Counted from the first letter of the stretch, positions 48,805 through 58,840 are shown. The stretch is 64,000 bases of DNA from an uncultured Prochlorococcus sp. (GCA_902578845.1 CACHEM010000002.1:1-64000); one strand, 5' to 3'. Numbers and translations: made by a program. Notes: generated by a model from the sequence alone, not told the origin.

Positions 48805-49503
48805 GTGAGTCTCGGATATCGCGATAAATTATCTAGAGGTCGAAGGGCTATGGCTCATTTGATACACCTCTGGCATGAAAGAAATGGTTGGTCTCACAGA
48901 GTATTGCCATTACTTTCAGAAGTTCTTGATTTAGGTAAAGTTCATAATTCGCAAATTTCTAATCTTAGAAATGGAAAGTTATCTTCGCCAGGTCCTGAAG
49001 TTTTTCTTGCTTTAGCTCAAGTTAATACGATTCTTGATCAAGGTATTGAAAAAATCAGGGATCGTTTTGAAAGTGATTACCCAGAGTTATGGAAATCTTT
49101 GGAAGAGTCTGCATTACCCCTAAAAAATGATTCTGGTAATCCATTGTCGGCCGGTGAGTTATTCGAGATATTTTCAGGATTAAAACCTTTACCTTCATCT
49201 TTTGACTGGTACATAGAAGATGAAGAAGCTTCTGCTTTAAGTGATGCTCTTTCAGTACATTTTTGTCAGAATAAGGCTTGGAGATCATGTAAAATACAGG
49301 TAATGGATGCCTATGCTGTCAATAAATCTCCCCGAAGAGAACGTTTTGCTGAGGTAATTGCAGGAATTAGAGATTATACGGCAGAAGAATTAGATGGAGA
49401 ACTTCTTGATTTATATGAGGCTTCAAAAAAACTTTCTTATTTTAAGGGTAGGGGACCTAATGCTTTCCTCGCAGAATTAAGAAATTTAGCTTCTGAAAAA
49501 TAA
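48805..49503 (+). CDS. Cyanobacterial protein of unknown function with HTH-like N-terminus, 232 aa
   Basis: I do not recognise a named family. Residues 30-75 (LLSEVLDLGKVHNSQISNLRNGK, cut here, then PEVFLALAQVN) look like an XRE-type helix-turn-helix, with the turn before NSQISNLRNGK. The rest is alpha-helical with a C-terminal part starting RERFAEVIAGIRDYTAEEL. No membrane segment. Start is GTG at 48805, with an in-frame ATG 15 codons in as an alternative. It is divergent from the desaturase and 18 bases upstream of the COG4100 enzyme, so a regulatory role for the neighbouring gene or the gcv genes is possible but unproven. Confidence 0.7.
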   Translation: MSLGYRDKLSRGRRAMAHLIHLWHERNGWSHRVLPLLSEVLDLGKVHNSQISNLRNGKLSSPGPEVFLALAQVNTILDQGIEKIRDRFESDYPELWKSLEESALPLKNDSGNPLSAGELFEIFSGLKPLPSSFDWYIEDEEASALSDALSVHFCQNKAWRSCKIQVMDAYAVNKSPRRERFAEVIAGIRDYTAEELDGELLDLYEASKKLSYFKGRGPNAFLAELRNLASEK

Positions 49504-49521
49504 CATTAATTTTCAAAATAA

Positions 49522-50814
49522 ATGATTCTTGAGAATAACTTAAAACTGGCTGAAACCGCTGTTCTTTCTGTCGAAGAGAGTTTAAGTAAAGTTTTCCAAG
49601 AAAGGTCCAATCAGGTTTACCAGAAATTAGAAAATATTTTGACAATTTTTAAAGAAGAAAAAGTTTCTACTAGTCATTTTAGTCAATCTTCTGGTAGTGG
49701 TCATGATGATATATCTAGAGAAAAAATTGATGCGGTTTTTGCAAGATTGTTTCTTGCTGAAAAGGCTGCTGTGAGGATGCAATTTGTAAGTGGAACGCAT
49801 GCAATAAGTTCTGTTTTATTTGGAATTCTTCGACCTGGAGATGTAATGTTATCTCTTACAGGACAACCATATGATACGTTAGAAGAAGTCATAGGAATAA
49901 GGGGAGGAGGAAAAGGCTCACTTAAAGATTTTGACATTGAATATAAGCAAATAAATATCTGCGAAAATTTTGATTCTTTTGAAGAAAAAATTGTTCATTA
50001 TTTTGAAGAAAATTCATGTAAATTAGTATTCATACAAAAAAGTTGTGGATATAGTTGGAGAAAGTCTCTTACGAATCATCAGATAGAGAAAATTTGTAGT
50101 CTTATTCATTCTCTTGATCCTAATTGTATATGTTTTGTTGATAACTGTTATGGGGAGCTTGTTGAAGATAGTGAACCAATTTCTAAAGGTGCAAATATAA
50201 TTGCAGGATCATTGATTAAAAATTTGGGAGGAACAATCGTTCCTACTGGTGGTTACGTTGCAGGAGATGCAGAGTTGGTTGAGATGGCATGTTCTAGATT
50301 AACCTCACCAGGCATTGGTTCTTCTGCAGGAATCAATTTTGGACTAGGAAGATTAATTTTGCAGGGTTTGTTTTTAGCACCACAAATTGTTCACGAATCA
50401 CTAAAAGGTGCTGATATGGTTGCAGCAGTCTTTAAGAATTTGGGATTTAAGGTTTTACCAGAGCCAGCAACTTATAGATCTGATCTTATTCAGTCAATAA
50501 GATTGAATAATCCTGATTTGGTACAAAAAGTTTGTCAATCTTTTCAAAATTCTTCACCAGTAGATTCTTTTCTGAATGTTGTTCCATCATCAATGGATGG
50601 ATATGATTCAAAATTATTAATGGCAGGAGGTACCTTTATTGAAGGTAGTACAAGTGAATTTTCTGCTGATGCCCCTCTTAGAGATCCTTACAATATTTTT
50701 GTTCAAGGTGGTTCTCACATAGCTCACATCAAAATTGCATTAATTCGATTATTATCTGAACTATTAGAGGAAAAATTAATTTCAAAGGATTCTCTACTTC
50801 CTTTATCTACTTAA
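49522..50814 (+). CDS. PLP-dependent COG4100 enzyme (cystathionine beta-lyase-like, aluminium-resistance family)
   Basis: A 430-residue fold-type I PLP enzyme. The N-terminal segment with RMQFVSGTHAISSVLFG, the internal CFVDNCYGELVEDSEP, and GSLIKNLGGTIVPTGGYVAG (the PLP Lys is expected here) match the family related to methionine gamma-lyase. The in-vivo reaction is not established for this family; the aluminium-resistance name comes from an old phenotype. It ends 2 bases before gcvH, so it is likely in an operon with gcvH and gcvP. Confidence 0.85.
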   Translation: MILENNLKLAETAVLSVEESLSKVFQERSNQVYQKLENILTIFKEEKVSTSHFSQSSGSGHDDISREKIDAVFARLFLAEKAAVRMQFVSGTHAISSVLFGILRPGDVMLSLTGQPYDTLEEVIGIRGGGKGSLKDFDIEYKQINICENFDSFEEKIVHYFEENSCKLVFIQKSCGYSWRKSLTNHQIEKICSLIHSLDPNCICFVDNCYGELVEDSEPISKGANIIAGSLIKNLGGTIVPTGGYVAGDAELVEMACSRLTSPGIGSSAGINFGLGRLILQGLFLAPQIVHESLKGADMVAAVFKNLGFKVLPEPATYRSDLIQSIRLNNPDLVQKVCQSFQNSSPVDSFLNVVPSSMDGYDSKLLMAGGTFIEGSTSEFSADAPLRDPYNIFVQGGSHIAHIKIALIRLLSELLEEKLISKDSLLPLST

Positions 50815-50816
50815 TC

Positions 50817-51206
50817 ATGTCTTACAAGTTTCCAGACAACCTCAACTATGCTGATACTCATGAATATGTCTTAGAAGAAAATGGATTATTAAAAATTGGA
50901 GTTAGTGAATTCGCTATAGATCAATTAGGAGATATTGTTTTTGTTGAATTAGCTGATGAAGGGGCGACTTTAGAGAAAGGCGAGACTTTTGGAACAATAG
51001 AATCAGTTAAGGCTGTAGAGGAAGTCTATCTGCCTTTTTCAGGGGAAATAGTATCTGTAAATGAAAGTGTTATTGAGAACCCGGAGCTTTTACAGAATGA
51101 TCCGATTGGAGACGGTTGGTTAGTCATTTTGAAACCAGTATCAAAAGCATCAATTGCTGATTTGATGACTTCTGAGGAATATCAAACAAAGGTTGTACCA
51201 AAATAA
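50817..51206 (+). CDS. gcvH: Glycine cleavage system H protein
   Basis: Lipoyl carrier protein of the glycine cleavage system, 129 residues. The lipoylated residue is Lys65 in ESVKAVEEV. The fold is the usual biotinyl-lipoyl domain (THEYVLEENGLLKIGVSEFA). The gene begins 2 bases after the COG4100 gene and 45 bases before gcvP. GcvT is encoded elsewhere in the window; the L protein (lpd) is not seen. Confidence 0.97.
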   Translation: MSYKFPDNLNYADTHEYVLEENGLLKIGVSEFAIDQLGDIVFVELADEGATLEKGETFGTIESVKAVEEVYLPFSGEIVSVNESVIENPELLQNDPIGDGWLVILKPVSKASIADLMTSEEYQTKVVPK

Positions 51207-51251
51207 GGCAAACTTTTTAAAAAGAGCTATTTTAAAGAAAAATATTTTAAT

Positions 51252-54161
51252 ATGACATCCAAATTTGGGTCTGATTTGTTTATAGATAGGCATCTTGGGT
51301 TAGGAGATAATGATGAAAGAATTATGCTGAACAAGCTTGGTTTTAATAATATTGATCAATTTATAAATCAGGTTATTCCTGAAGATATTCAGCTTAAAGA
51401 TAAATCTTCAGAAATATTGCCCCAAGGTTGTTCAGAAATTGAGGCTTTAGACGAATTAGAAGAGATTGCGAATAAAAATACTAAAATGAGATCACTTATA
51501 GGCCTTGGTTATTATGACAATCATATGCCTAAAGTAATCCAAAGACATGTTCTTGAAAATCCAAGGTGGTACACGTCTTACACTCCATATCAAGCAGAAA
51601 TTGCACAAGGAAGATTAGAAGCTCTATTTAATTTTCAGACTATTGTTTGTGAACTAACAGGATTTCCTGTCGCCAATGCATCTTTGTTGGATGAGGGTAC
51701 TGCTGCAGCAGAAGCCATGGCCATGAGTTTTTCCGCAAGAAAAAATAAATCTTCAAAAGTGTACTTAGTAGAGTCAAATGTTTTTGATCATACTTTTAAT
51801 GTTCTACAAACCAGAGCAAAACCTTTGGGAATATCCTTAAAACGCTTTACTCAAAGCAACCTTCCTAATCATGATGATGTTTTTGGAATGTTGTTGCAAT
51901 TACCTGGTAAAAATGGACAATTATATGATCCTACTTTCTTAATATCCCAAGCACATAGATCAGAAATTATTGTTACGGCATGTATTGATCCACTAGCACA
52001 AGTTTTGATTAAACCAATTTCTGAATTTGGTGTTGATGTAGCAGTGGGGAGTATGCAAAGATTTGGTGTTCCTATGGGTTTTGGCGGTCCCCATGCAGCA
52101 TATTTTGCTTGTAGCGAAAAATATAAAAGGCTGATACCCGGAAGAATTGTTGGGCAAACTCTATCTAAAAATGGAGAAAAGTCACTAAGACTGGCATTGC
52201 AAACAAGAGAGCAACATATTAGAAGGGAAAAGGCCACTAGTAATATTTGTACTGCTCAATCTTTGTTAGCCATAATTTCTTCTTTTTACGCTATTTATCA
52301 TGGACCCTCTGGATTAATGCAAATTGCTAAGAGATTAGTTGAGTTGAGAATAAATTTAGAATCAAGTTTAGCTGCTTTAGGTTTTGATATTCCTGATGGG
52401 ATTAGATTTGATAGTGTTGATGTTTATTCTGAGCATTCCCAGAGGATCCATAATGAAGCTTTAAAAAATGGCTATAACTTAAGAATTTTGCCTTTGGGAT
52501 CAACTATTGAAAATTCAACTGGCTTTGGGATCTCTTTAGATGAGCTTAGTAATGAAAAAGAAATAAAAGATATTTTGACTTTCATAGCAAACCTTATAGA
52601 AAAAGAAGAAGATTTAGAGCATATAAAATTTGATAAAGAATTTCATCTTGAAAGTTTAGCTTTGAGATCCAGTGAATGGATGCAGCAAGATATATTCACA
52701 AATTACCAAAGTGAAACGGAATTAATGAGATATATATTCCGACTTGCTGAAAAAGATTTTTCTTTGGTAGATGGAATGATGCCATTAGGAAGCTGTACCA
52801 TGAAGTTAAATGCTGCAGCAGAGTTAAATCCAGTCTCTTGGGCTAATTTATCTTCTATTCATCCTTTTTCTCCACTAGATCAAACTAAGGGCTATTCAAA
52901 AATAATAACTGACTTAGAAAAATGGATAAGTGATATTGTTGGTTTGAAATCAGTTTCTTTTCAACCAAATGCAGGCTCTCAGGGAGAGTTTGCAGGATTA
53001 TTGGCAATAAATTCTTATTTTGAATCAAAAGGTGAACTTTCAAGAAAAAAATGTTTAATTCCTAAAAGTGCTCATGGAACAAATCCTGCTAGTGCAGTTA
53101 TGGCAGGATTTGATGTTTTAACGGTTGAATGCGATGACGAAGGAAATATTGATTTTCAAGATTTGTCGATCAAGGTTAAGAAATTTGATAACCAGATAGG
53201 AGCACTTATGTTGACCTACCCCTCTACTCATGGAGTTTTTGAATTGCAAATCAGAGAGATATGTGACTTAATTCACTCTGTTGGAGGATTTGTCTATTTA
53301 GATGGAGCAAATTTGAACGCTCAGGTTGGATTATGCAAACCGGGGAATTATGGTATTGATGTTTGTCATTTGAATTTACATAAAACATTCTGCATTCCAC
53401 ATGGAGGTGGTGGTCCAGGAGTTGGTCCAGTTGCTGCATCAGAAACTTTAAGCCCATTTCTTCCTACTCATTCTTTAATGGATAATAATTTATCTAATAG
53501 TTTCAATTACGTATCCTCTGCCAAGCATGGGAGTGCAAGTATTCTTCCTATAAGTTGGATGTACATAAAAATGGCTGGTCTTAGTGGTCTAAGGAAGGCA
53601 ACTGCGCATGCGATTTTATCTGCAAATTATATTGCGCATTCTTTAAAGCACAAATTCAAGATTCTTTATAAAGGAAAAAATAATTTTGTCGCACATGAAT
53701 GTATTTTAGATTTTAGAGATTTAAAATCCAAAACTGGTTTGAGCGTAAATGATTTAGCTAAACGATTAATAGATTATAGTTTTCATGCTCCAACTATAAG
53801 TTGGCCTGTTCAAGAGACTATAATGATAGAGCCAACTGAAAGTGAAAGTTTGGCTGAATTGGATAGATTTTGTGAGGCTATGCTACTGATAGGAGAAGAA
53901 ATCAGCGAAATAGAAAAAAATATTGAATTACAGAATAATAATGTAATAAGTAACGCTCCCCATACGCTAAGAGAGTTAATTGCTGATAATTGGCATTATC
54001 CTTATTCAAAAGGAAAAGCATCTTTTCCGTATAAAACTCCAACATCTATTAAGTTTTGGTCTTCAGTTTCTAGGATCAATAATGCATATGGTGATCGCAA
54101 TTTAATTTGTTCTTGCAATGTAAATCAAAGAGAGACTTTCGAAGAAAAAAAATGTGCTTAA
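51252..54161 (+). CDS. gcvP: Glycine dehydrogenase (decarboxylating), P protein
   Basis: PLP-dependent decarboxylase of glycine cleavage, 969 residues, the full single-chain form with two homologous halves. The PLP Lys is Lys711 in LHKTFCIPHGGGGPG. Other motifs: FIDRHLG near the N-terminus, GYYDNHMPKVI, and PLGSCTMKLNA at the start of the second half. In a phototroph it recycles photorespiratory glycine and feeds one-carbon units. A small hairpin follows the stop codon. Confidence 0.97.
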   Translation: MTSKFGSDLFIDRHLGLGDNDERIMLNKLGFNNIDQFINQVIPEDIQLKDKSSEILPQGCSEIEALDELEEIANKNTKMRSLIGLGYYDNHMPKVIQRHVLENPRWYTSYTPYQAEIAQGRLEALFNFQTIVCELTGFPVANASLLDEGTAAAEAMAMSFSARKNKSSKVYLVESNVFDHTFNVLQTRAKPLGISLKRFTQSNLPNHDDVFGMLLQLPGKNGQLYDPTFLISQAHRSEIIVTACIDPLAQVLIKPISEFGVDVAVGSMQRFGVPMGFGGPHAAYFACSEKYKRLIPGRIVGQTLSKNGEKSLRLALQTREQHIRREKATSNICTAQSLLAIISSFYAIYHGPSGLMQIAKRLVELRINLESSLAALGFDIPDGIRFDSVDVYSEHSQRIHNEALKNGYNLRILPLGSTIENSTGFGISLDELSNEKEIKDILTFIANLIEKEEDLEHIKFDKEFHLESLALRSSEWMQQDIFTNYQSETELMRYIFRLAEKDFSLVDGMMPLGSCTMKLNAAAELNPVSWANLSSIHPFSPLDQTKGYSKIITDLEKWISDIVGLKSVSFQPNAGSQGEFAGLLAINSYFESKGELSRKKCLIPKSAHGTNPASAVMAGFDVLTVECDDEGNIDFQDLSIKVKKFDNQIGALMLTYPSTHGVFELQIREICDLIHSVGGFVYLDGANLNAQVGLCKPGNYGIDVCHLNLHKTFCIPHGGGGPGVGPVAASETLSPFLPTHSLMDNNLSNSFNYVSSAKHGSASILPISWMYIKMAGLSGLRKATAHAILSANYIAHSLKHKFKILYKGKNNFVAHECILDFRDLKSKTGLSVNDLAKRLIDYSFHAPTISWPVQETIMIEPTESESLAELDRFCEAMLLIGEEISEIEKNIELQNNNVISNAPHTLRELIADNWHYPYSKGKASFPYKTPTSIKFWSSVSRINNAYGDRNLICSCNVNQRETFEEKKCA

Positions 54162-54180
54162 AGGACTAGCGTCCTTGTAT
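54161..54180 (+). terminator. Hairpin just after gcvP
   Basis: AAGGAC and GTCCTT form a perfect 6-bp stem with a TAGC loop (54161-54176), beginning at the last base of the gcvP stop codon. It is followed by GTATTTACTT, a weak T-rich tail. It is a plausible weak terminator. The rest of the 128-base gap is A+T-rich with no gene seen. Confidence 0.5.
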
Positions 54181-54289
54181 TTACTTAGTTATTATCAGTG
54201 AGAATAAAAATTTAATATTTTCTTATAGAATTTTTTTAAATTTTTTTATTAAAATATTCGAGCATCAAATTTTTGGGGTATTTGAAGCT

Positions 54290-54538
54290 ATGACAAAAGA
54301 TTTTAAATTTGGTAATGTTAAGCATCTGCCAGTTAAAAATGTCGACTTACCAAATTTTGTCAATAATTTTTCTGGAGATAATTCAAACATTTGTTCCATT
54401 GAGGGAACTAATGTTATAAGAGTACCTTTTGGTAAAAAATTCTCAAAGAAAAAAAGGCCTGAAAAGAGTCAAAATATCGCTACTCTAATACTCCCATTAA
54501 ATTCGTATAGTAGTCCTACACCTCCACACGTAGCATAA
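54290..54538 (+). CDS. Small protein of unknown function, 82 aa
   Basis: No family recognised. An 82-residue soluble protein with a basic middle (VPFGKKFSKKKRPEKSQN) and a hydrophobic, proline-rich end (LILPLNSYSSPTPPHVA). No membrane helix or signal peptide. It stands alone after gcvP and converges on sqdX with a 12-base gap. The composition matches real picocyanobacterial small genes, but evidence for function is lacking. Confidence 0.6.
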   Translation: MTKDFKFGNVKHLPVKNVDLPNFVNNFSGDNSNICSIEGTNVIRVPFGKKFSKKKRPEKSQNIATLILPLNSYSSPTPPHVA

Positions 54539-54550
54539 TCAAGATTTGGT

Positions 54551-55684
54551 TTAATTGATTTCTTTTAGAGTATCTGCATAATAATTTTGCAGTTGTAACG
54601 TTGCTTGATTCCAATCCCATTTTTCTGCTTCGTTTCGTGCTTCTTTCCTCATAACTTCTCTTTTATCTTCATGCTCTAGAATTTTTTTTGTCGCTTCAAT
54701 CAAACTCTGTTCCCCATTATCTTTTTCATCAGGATCATATAAACAACCATTAATTCCATCGCTAATAATATCGGGAATTCCCCCTTTGTTGGCTCCGATA
54801 ACTGGACATCCTGCTGCCATTGCTTCTAGCAAAACTAACCCAAGTGTTTCTGTACTAGATGGAAATAAAAATATATCTCCAGAGGCATAGGCGCTAGCAA
54901 GTTCATCGCCGGATAAATATCCTATGAAATTAGTTTTGGTATTTTCGAAAATTTTTTCAAGCTGGTTTCTATATGGTCCGTCACCTACAAGTGCTAGGCA
55001 AGCATTAGGGATACTTTCTAAGACTGGTTTAATTCTCTCAATTTGTTTTTCTGCTGATAATCTTCCTACATAAATTAATAAGTAATTAGCGTCGTTATAT
55101 TCCCCAAATAATTTTTTTCTCATTTTCTCACTTCTCAAATCTGGTCGGAAACTGTAAGTATCTACTCCCCTTTGCCATAGAGCAGTCCTTTGAATACCTT
55201 TATCTTTTAACTCATTTACCATAGCGGTGGATGTACATAAATTTAATAAGGCTTGATTATGTGCTGCTTTAAGTAATTCCCACAAAAGTGGCTCTAACAT
55301 ACCCATACCGTAATGTTCTAGATATTTCGGAAGATGAGTATGGTAACTGGCAATTAAAGGAATATTATTAGTTTTCGCCAACCATATGCCACCTAAGCCA
55401 AGTACAGCTGGATTAACAACATGTATCAAATCTGGGTTAAATTTTTCTAACTTATCTGAGACTGCAGGACCTGGTAAACCAAGCTTCAACTCTGGGTATA
55501 AGGGTAATGGCATTGCTGCAACTCCCACTACAGTTGCGCCCATATATGATTCTGGACACCCCTCTGGACAAAAAATTATAACTTCATCACCATTTTTTAT
55601 TAAAAATTCAATCGTTTTAGTCAGTCTTGTGACTATGCCGTCAACTTTAGGTAAAAAAGTTTCAGTAAACAATGCAATTTTCAC
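54551..55684 (-). CDS. sqdX: Sulfoquinovosyl diacylglycerol synthase
   Basis: A GT4 glycosyltransferase of 377 residues that moves sulfoquinovose from UDP-sulfoquinovose onto diacylglycerol. The N-terminus IALFTETFLPKVDGIVTRL and the C-terminal GT4 part FPSSTETLGLVLLEAMAAGCPVIG are typical of SqdX. The start is GTG at 55684. It follows sqdB on the same strand (27-base gap), which makes the assignment firm. Sulfolipid lets picocyanobacteria save phosphorus; that is established for Prochlorococcus. Confidence 0.95.
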   Translation of the reverse strand: MKIALFTETFLPKVDGIVTRLTKTIEFLIKNGDEVIIFCPEGCPESYMGATVVGVAAMPLPLYPELKLGLPGPAVSDKLEKFNPDLIHVVNPAVLGLGGIWLAKTNNIPLIASYHTHLPKYLEHYGMGMLEPLLWELLKAAHNQALLNLCTSTAMVNELKDKGIQRTALWQRGVDTYSFRPDLRSEKMRKKLFGEYNDANYLLIYVGRLSAEKQIERIKPVLESIPNACLALVGDGPYRNQLEKIFENTKTNFIGYLSGDELASAYASGDIFLFPSSTETLGLVLLEAMAAGCPVIGANKGGIPDIISDGINGCLYDPDEKDNGEQSLIEATKKILEHEDKREVMRKEARNEAEKWDWNQATLQLQNYYADTLKEIN

Positions 55685-55711
55685 TTTCTTAAGGTAAATA
55701 TTTCAGAAATT

Positions 55712-56905
55712 TTAATTAGTCTTTATAGCCTCAGCTTGTTTTTTAGTCCAGGATGAAACACAAGGTATGCGCTTAAGATCACATCTATTGGAGTATTTTT
55801 TAGCAACTTCAACAACTTCTTCTAATAAACCATTATCAAGAGTCGTCGGGTTTAAACCTAATTCTATAAAGCATTTATTATCCACAATGAGATCATTTTC
55901 TACTGCTTCATTCCTTGGATTTGGTAAATAATTAATATCAGCACTTGTTAGAGACGCAACTTTTTTAGCTAGTTCTCCAACTTGATGACTTTCAGTCATT
56001 TGATTAAAGATTTTAACTCTCTCTCCAGGTTTTGGAGGATTTTCAAGAGCAAGTTGCACACATTTTACAGAGTCTTTTATGTGTATAAAGGCTCTTGTTT
56101 GCCCTCCAGTTCCATGAACACTTAATGGATATCCAATTGCGGCTTGCATTAGAAATCTGTTTAGAACAGTTCCATAATCTCCGTCGTAGTCAAATCGGTT
56201 TGTTAATCTAGGATCTTTTAAAGTTGCTTCTGTATTTGTTCCCCAAACAATACCTTGATGTAGATCAGTAATCCTTACAAGATCATTTTTGTTGTAATAA
56301 AGAAATAATAATTGATCTAAAGTTTTAGTCATATGGTAAACACTGCCTGGACTTGCAGGGTGTAATATTTCTTCTTCAAAGCGGCTTCCATCTGGTTGTG
56401 GAACTTCAACTTTTAGATAACCCTCTGGAATTGTTGCACCCCTATGTGATCCATATCCGTAAACTCCCATTGTTCCTAAATGTACTACATGAATATCTAA
56501 ATTACTTTCTACTATTGCAGCGAGAAGGTTGTGGGTACCATTAACATTATTATCTACTGTATATCTTTTGGTAAAGCTAGATTTCATCGAGTAAGGCGCT
56601 GCTCTTTGTTCTGCAAAATGGATCACAGAATCTGGCTTTTCATTAATGAGCAAATCGAGTAATTTTTGATATTGTTTAGAGATATCCATGTTAAGAAATC
56701 TCATAGGCTTCCCTCCAATTTCTTCCCATGCAGAGAGTCGTTCAGTTATTGAAGCAATTGGAGTTAAAGATTCTACCTCTAGATCAATGTCAATTTTTCT
56801 ACGACTTAAATTGTCGACAATAATTACATCATGATTTTGCTCTGCTAAATTCACCGCACAAGGCCAACCGCAAAAACCATCTCCACCTAGAACAATAACT
56901 TTCAC
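55712..56905 (-). CDS. sqdB: UDP-sulfoquinovose synthase
   Basis: An extended short-chain dehydrogenase of 397 residues that makes UDP-sulfoquinovose from UDP-glucose and sulfite. NAD motif GGDGFCGWPCAVNLA at the N-terminus; active-site Tyr/Lys in GSVYHMTKTLDQ; and family-specific GTMGVYGYGSHRGATIPEG. Start is GTG. It leads the sqdB-sqdX pair; 168 bases of A+T-rich spacer separate it from thiG. Confidence 0.97.
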   Translation of the reverse strand: MKVIVLGGDGFCGWPCAVNLAEQNHDVIIVDNLSRRKIDIDLEVESLTPIASITERLSAWEEIGGKPMRFLNMDISKQYQKLLDLLINEKPDSVIHFAEQRAAPYSMKSSFTKRYTVDNNVNGTHNLLAAIVESNLDIHVVHLGTMGVYGYGSHRGATIPEGYLKVEVPQPDGSRFEEEILHPASPGSVYHMTKTLDQLLFLYYNKNDLVRITDLHQGIVWGTNTEATLKDPRLTNRFDYDGDYGTVLNRFLMQAAIGYPLSVHGTGGQTRAFIHIKDSVKCVQLALENPPKPGERVKIFNQMTESHQVGELAKKVASLTSADINYLPNPRNEAVENDLIVDNKCFIELGLNPTTLDNGLLEEVVEVAKKYSNRCDLKRIPCVSSWTKKQAEAIKTN

Positions 56906-57073
56906 TCAGAACTCCAGAATTAATAGATTCATAACATATTTATTAAATTACTACAGTGTGCTTCCAATTTGCGAAAAAACATTGAAAATAGTTTCAAATC
57001 TTCTTTCTTAATTACTTAAGAATAAAATAATAAGTTTTTTATTCTCTTTTTAAACTTTGCTCAATAAAGAGAA

Positions 57074-57868
57074 TTAGATAGATATGTTTTTATCCGGAGA
57101 ACTTGCTCTTGCAAAGTCTTGTTTTTTAATTCTTCCTGCCAGAAAAGCTTGCCTGCCAGCTTTTACACCATAATTTATCGCTTGAGCCATTAGAGCAGGA
57201 TTTTGAGCCTGTGCTATTGCACTATTGATTAAGACACCATCAGCTCCAATTTCCATAGCTTGAGAAGCTTCACTAGGCACCCCAATTCCTGCGTCAATTA
57301 TTACTGGTACTTTTGCATTCTCAATAATTATCCTTATATTTGATAAATTTAATAAACCTTGCCCGGAGCCTATAGGTGAGCCTAATGGCATTACAGTCGC
57401 ACAACCTATTTCTTCTAGTCTTTTTGCAAGAATAGGATCTGCATTGATATAGGGAAGTACAGCAAAACCCTTTTTTATTAAAATTTCGGCTGCTTTAATG
57501 GTTTCTATTGGATCTGGTAGCAAATACTTTTTGTCAGGAATAACTTCTAACTTCACAAAATTATTTTCTTCTTGACCAGATAATTTTGCAAGTTCTCTAC
57601 CCAAAATTGCTATTCTCACTGCCTCATCGGAATTAACACAACCAGCTGTATTTGGAAGCATCCAGTATTTTTTCCAGTTGATCTTTTCGAGTAAATTTTC
57701 TCCGTTCTGATTATTTTTAATTCTTCTTACCGCGACGGTTATAATTTCCGTTTCAGAATTTGACAAACTTTCTGCCATATCTTGAGTAGATTTGTATTTG
57801 CCAGTACCCACCATTAATCTACTGGAAAATTGTTTTCCATCTATTAGTAAAGAAGAATAATTTTCCAT
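57074..57868 (-). CDS. thiG: Thiazole synthase
   Basis: ThiG builds the thiazole phosphate of thiamine from deoxyxylulose phosphate, ThiS thiocarboxylate and dehydroglycine. The 264-residue TIM barrel shows [30 protein letters not shown]-like (MLPNTAGC) and [20 protein letters not shown]. Unlike many cyanobacteria it is not fused to ThiO; a ThiO-like oxidase is encoded at 12063-13145. It lies 2 bases after the TPR gene on the same strand. Confidence 0.96.
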   Translation of the reverse strand: MENYSSLLIDGKQFSSRLMVGTGKYKSTQDMAESLSNSETEIITVAVRRIKNNQNGENLLEKINWKKYWMLPNTAGCVNSDEAVRIAILGRELAKLSGQEENNFVKLEVIPDKKYLLPDPIETIKAAEILIKKGFAVLPYINADPILAKRLEEIGCATVMPLGSPIGSGQGLLNLSNIRIIIENAKVPVIIDAGIGVPSEASQAMEIGADGVLINSAIAQAQNPALMAQAINYGVKAGRQAFLAGRIKKQDFARASSPDKNISI

Positions 57869-57870
57869 AT

Positions 57871-58428
57871 TTAGAATCCCTTATCTTTAATACCTTTATA
57901 AGGCTTATAATTATTTCTTTTTTCTAACTCCTTACTTTTTTTAATTGCTGTTTTGTTTTTTGGATCTATCACCAAAACCTTTTGGTAAGTTTCATATGCC
58001 AGGTCGTACTCAAGTAAACGCTGTTGTGCAGATGCGAGGTTATTTAGGGCTATAGGATATTCTGGGAGTGATTTTATTGCAGAGTTATAGTGTTTAATTG
58101 CTTTCTTAAATTCATTTTGAGCAGCATAAGAGAATCCTAAAGCATTGTTTATTATTGCTTTGGCTTCATCAGGTTCATTTTCATAATTTTCAATTGCTTT
58201 TAAAAAAGTTTTAGTTGCTTCAGAATATAATCTTTTTTTTATCTGAATAGACCCAAATTTATATAATTCTGAAGCTTGAGTGAGAGAATCTAAACCTTTC
58301 TGCTCGAATTTTACTAAATTTAATTCTTCATTTCTTGTTTTTAGAAATTGTCTGAATACAAAAATAGAAATTATTACTAATACAACAAATAGAATTATTA
58401 AATAAGATTGAAAGGAAGATATTTCCAT
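57871..58428 (-). CDS. TPR protein with N-terminal membrane anchor, Ycf37-like
   Basis: A 185-residue protein with one membrane helix (about residues 8-27) and three tetratricopeptide repeats (about 70-165). The phrases [44 protein letters not shown] and [11 protein letters not shown] resemble Ycf37, a TPR factor for photosystem I assembly. The match is from memory of the family pattern and is not firm; it could be a generic membrane TPR protein. It sits between rplT (36 bases) and thiG (2 bases). Confidence 0.68.
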   Translation of the reverse strand: MEISSFQSYLIILFVVLVIISIFVFRQFLKTRNEELNLVKFEQKGLDSLTQASELYKFGSIQIKKRLYSEATKTFLKAIENYENEPDEAKAIINNALGFSYAAQNEFKKAIKHYNSAIKSLPEYPIALNNLASAQQRLLEYDLAYETYQKVLVIDPKNKTAIKKSKELEKRNNYKPYKGIKDKGF

Positions 58429-58464
58429 TATTTATATTAACTTTTCTAGATTATATTCTTTTTT

Positions 58465-58812
58465 CTACTTACTAACGGAAGAAACAATTTTTTCAAAACA
58501 CTTAGGATCGTTTAAGGCTAATTGAGCAAGCATTTTTCTATTAATAATAATTTCTGAATTTTTCATGCCATTTATCAACTTGCTATAGTTTGTTCCATTT
58601 ATCCTGGCAGATGCGTTTATTCTAGAAATCCAAAGTCTTCTAAAATCTCTTTTTCTTCTTCTTCTATCTCTATAAGCATTACAAAGAGCTTTCATCACCC
58701 TTTGATTTGCTGTTCTGAAAAGATTTTTGTTGCCTCCCCTAAAACCTTTTGCAAGATTTAAGATTTTGTTTCTTCTTTTTCTGGCTATGTTGCCTCTTTT
58801 TACGCGTGCCAT
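58465..58812 (-). CDS. rplT: 50S ribosomal protein L20
   Basis: L20 is needed for early 50S assembly. The 115-residue basic protein shows the N-terminal [36 protein letters not shown] and [18 protein letters not shown]. It follows rpmI by 28 bases, the usual L35-L20 pair. infC, often upstream, is not linked here. Confidence 0.98.
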   Translation of the reverse strand: MARVKRGNIARKRRNKILNLAKGFRGGNKNLFRTANQRVMKALCNAYRDRRRRKRDFRRLWISRINASARINGTNYSKLINGMKNSEIIINRKMLAQLALNDPKCFEKIVSSVSK

Positions 58813-58840
58813 GAATTTCTAATAAAAATTGGTTAAAGAT

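Noticed and set aside
55386..55697. 103-codon frame antisense to sqdX
   Set aside because: Covered by the conserved N-terminal half of SqdX.
56990..57073. Terminator hairpins after thiG
   Set aside because: Two A+T-only stems (TTCTCTTT/AAAGAGAA and GAATAAAA/TTTTATTC) are visible, but large loops and lack of a T-run make them weak.
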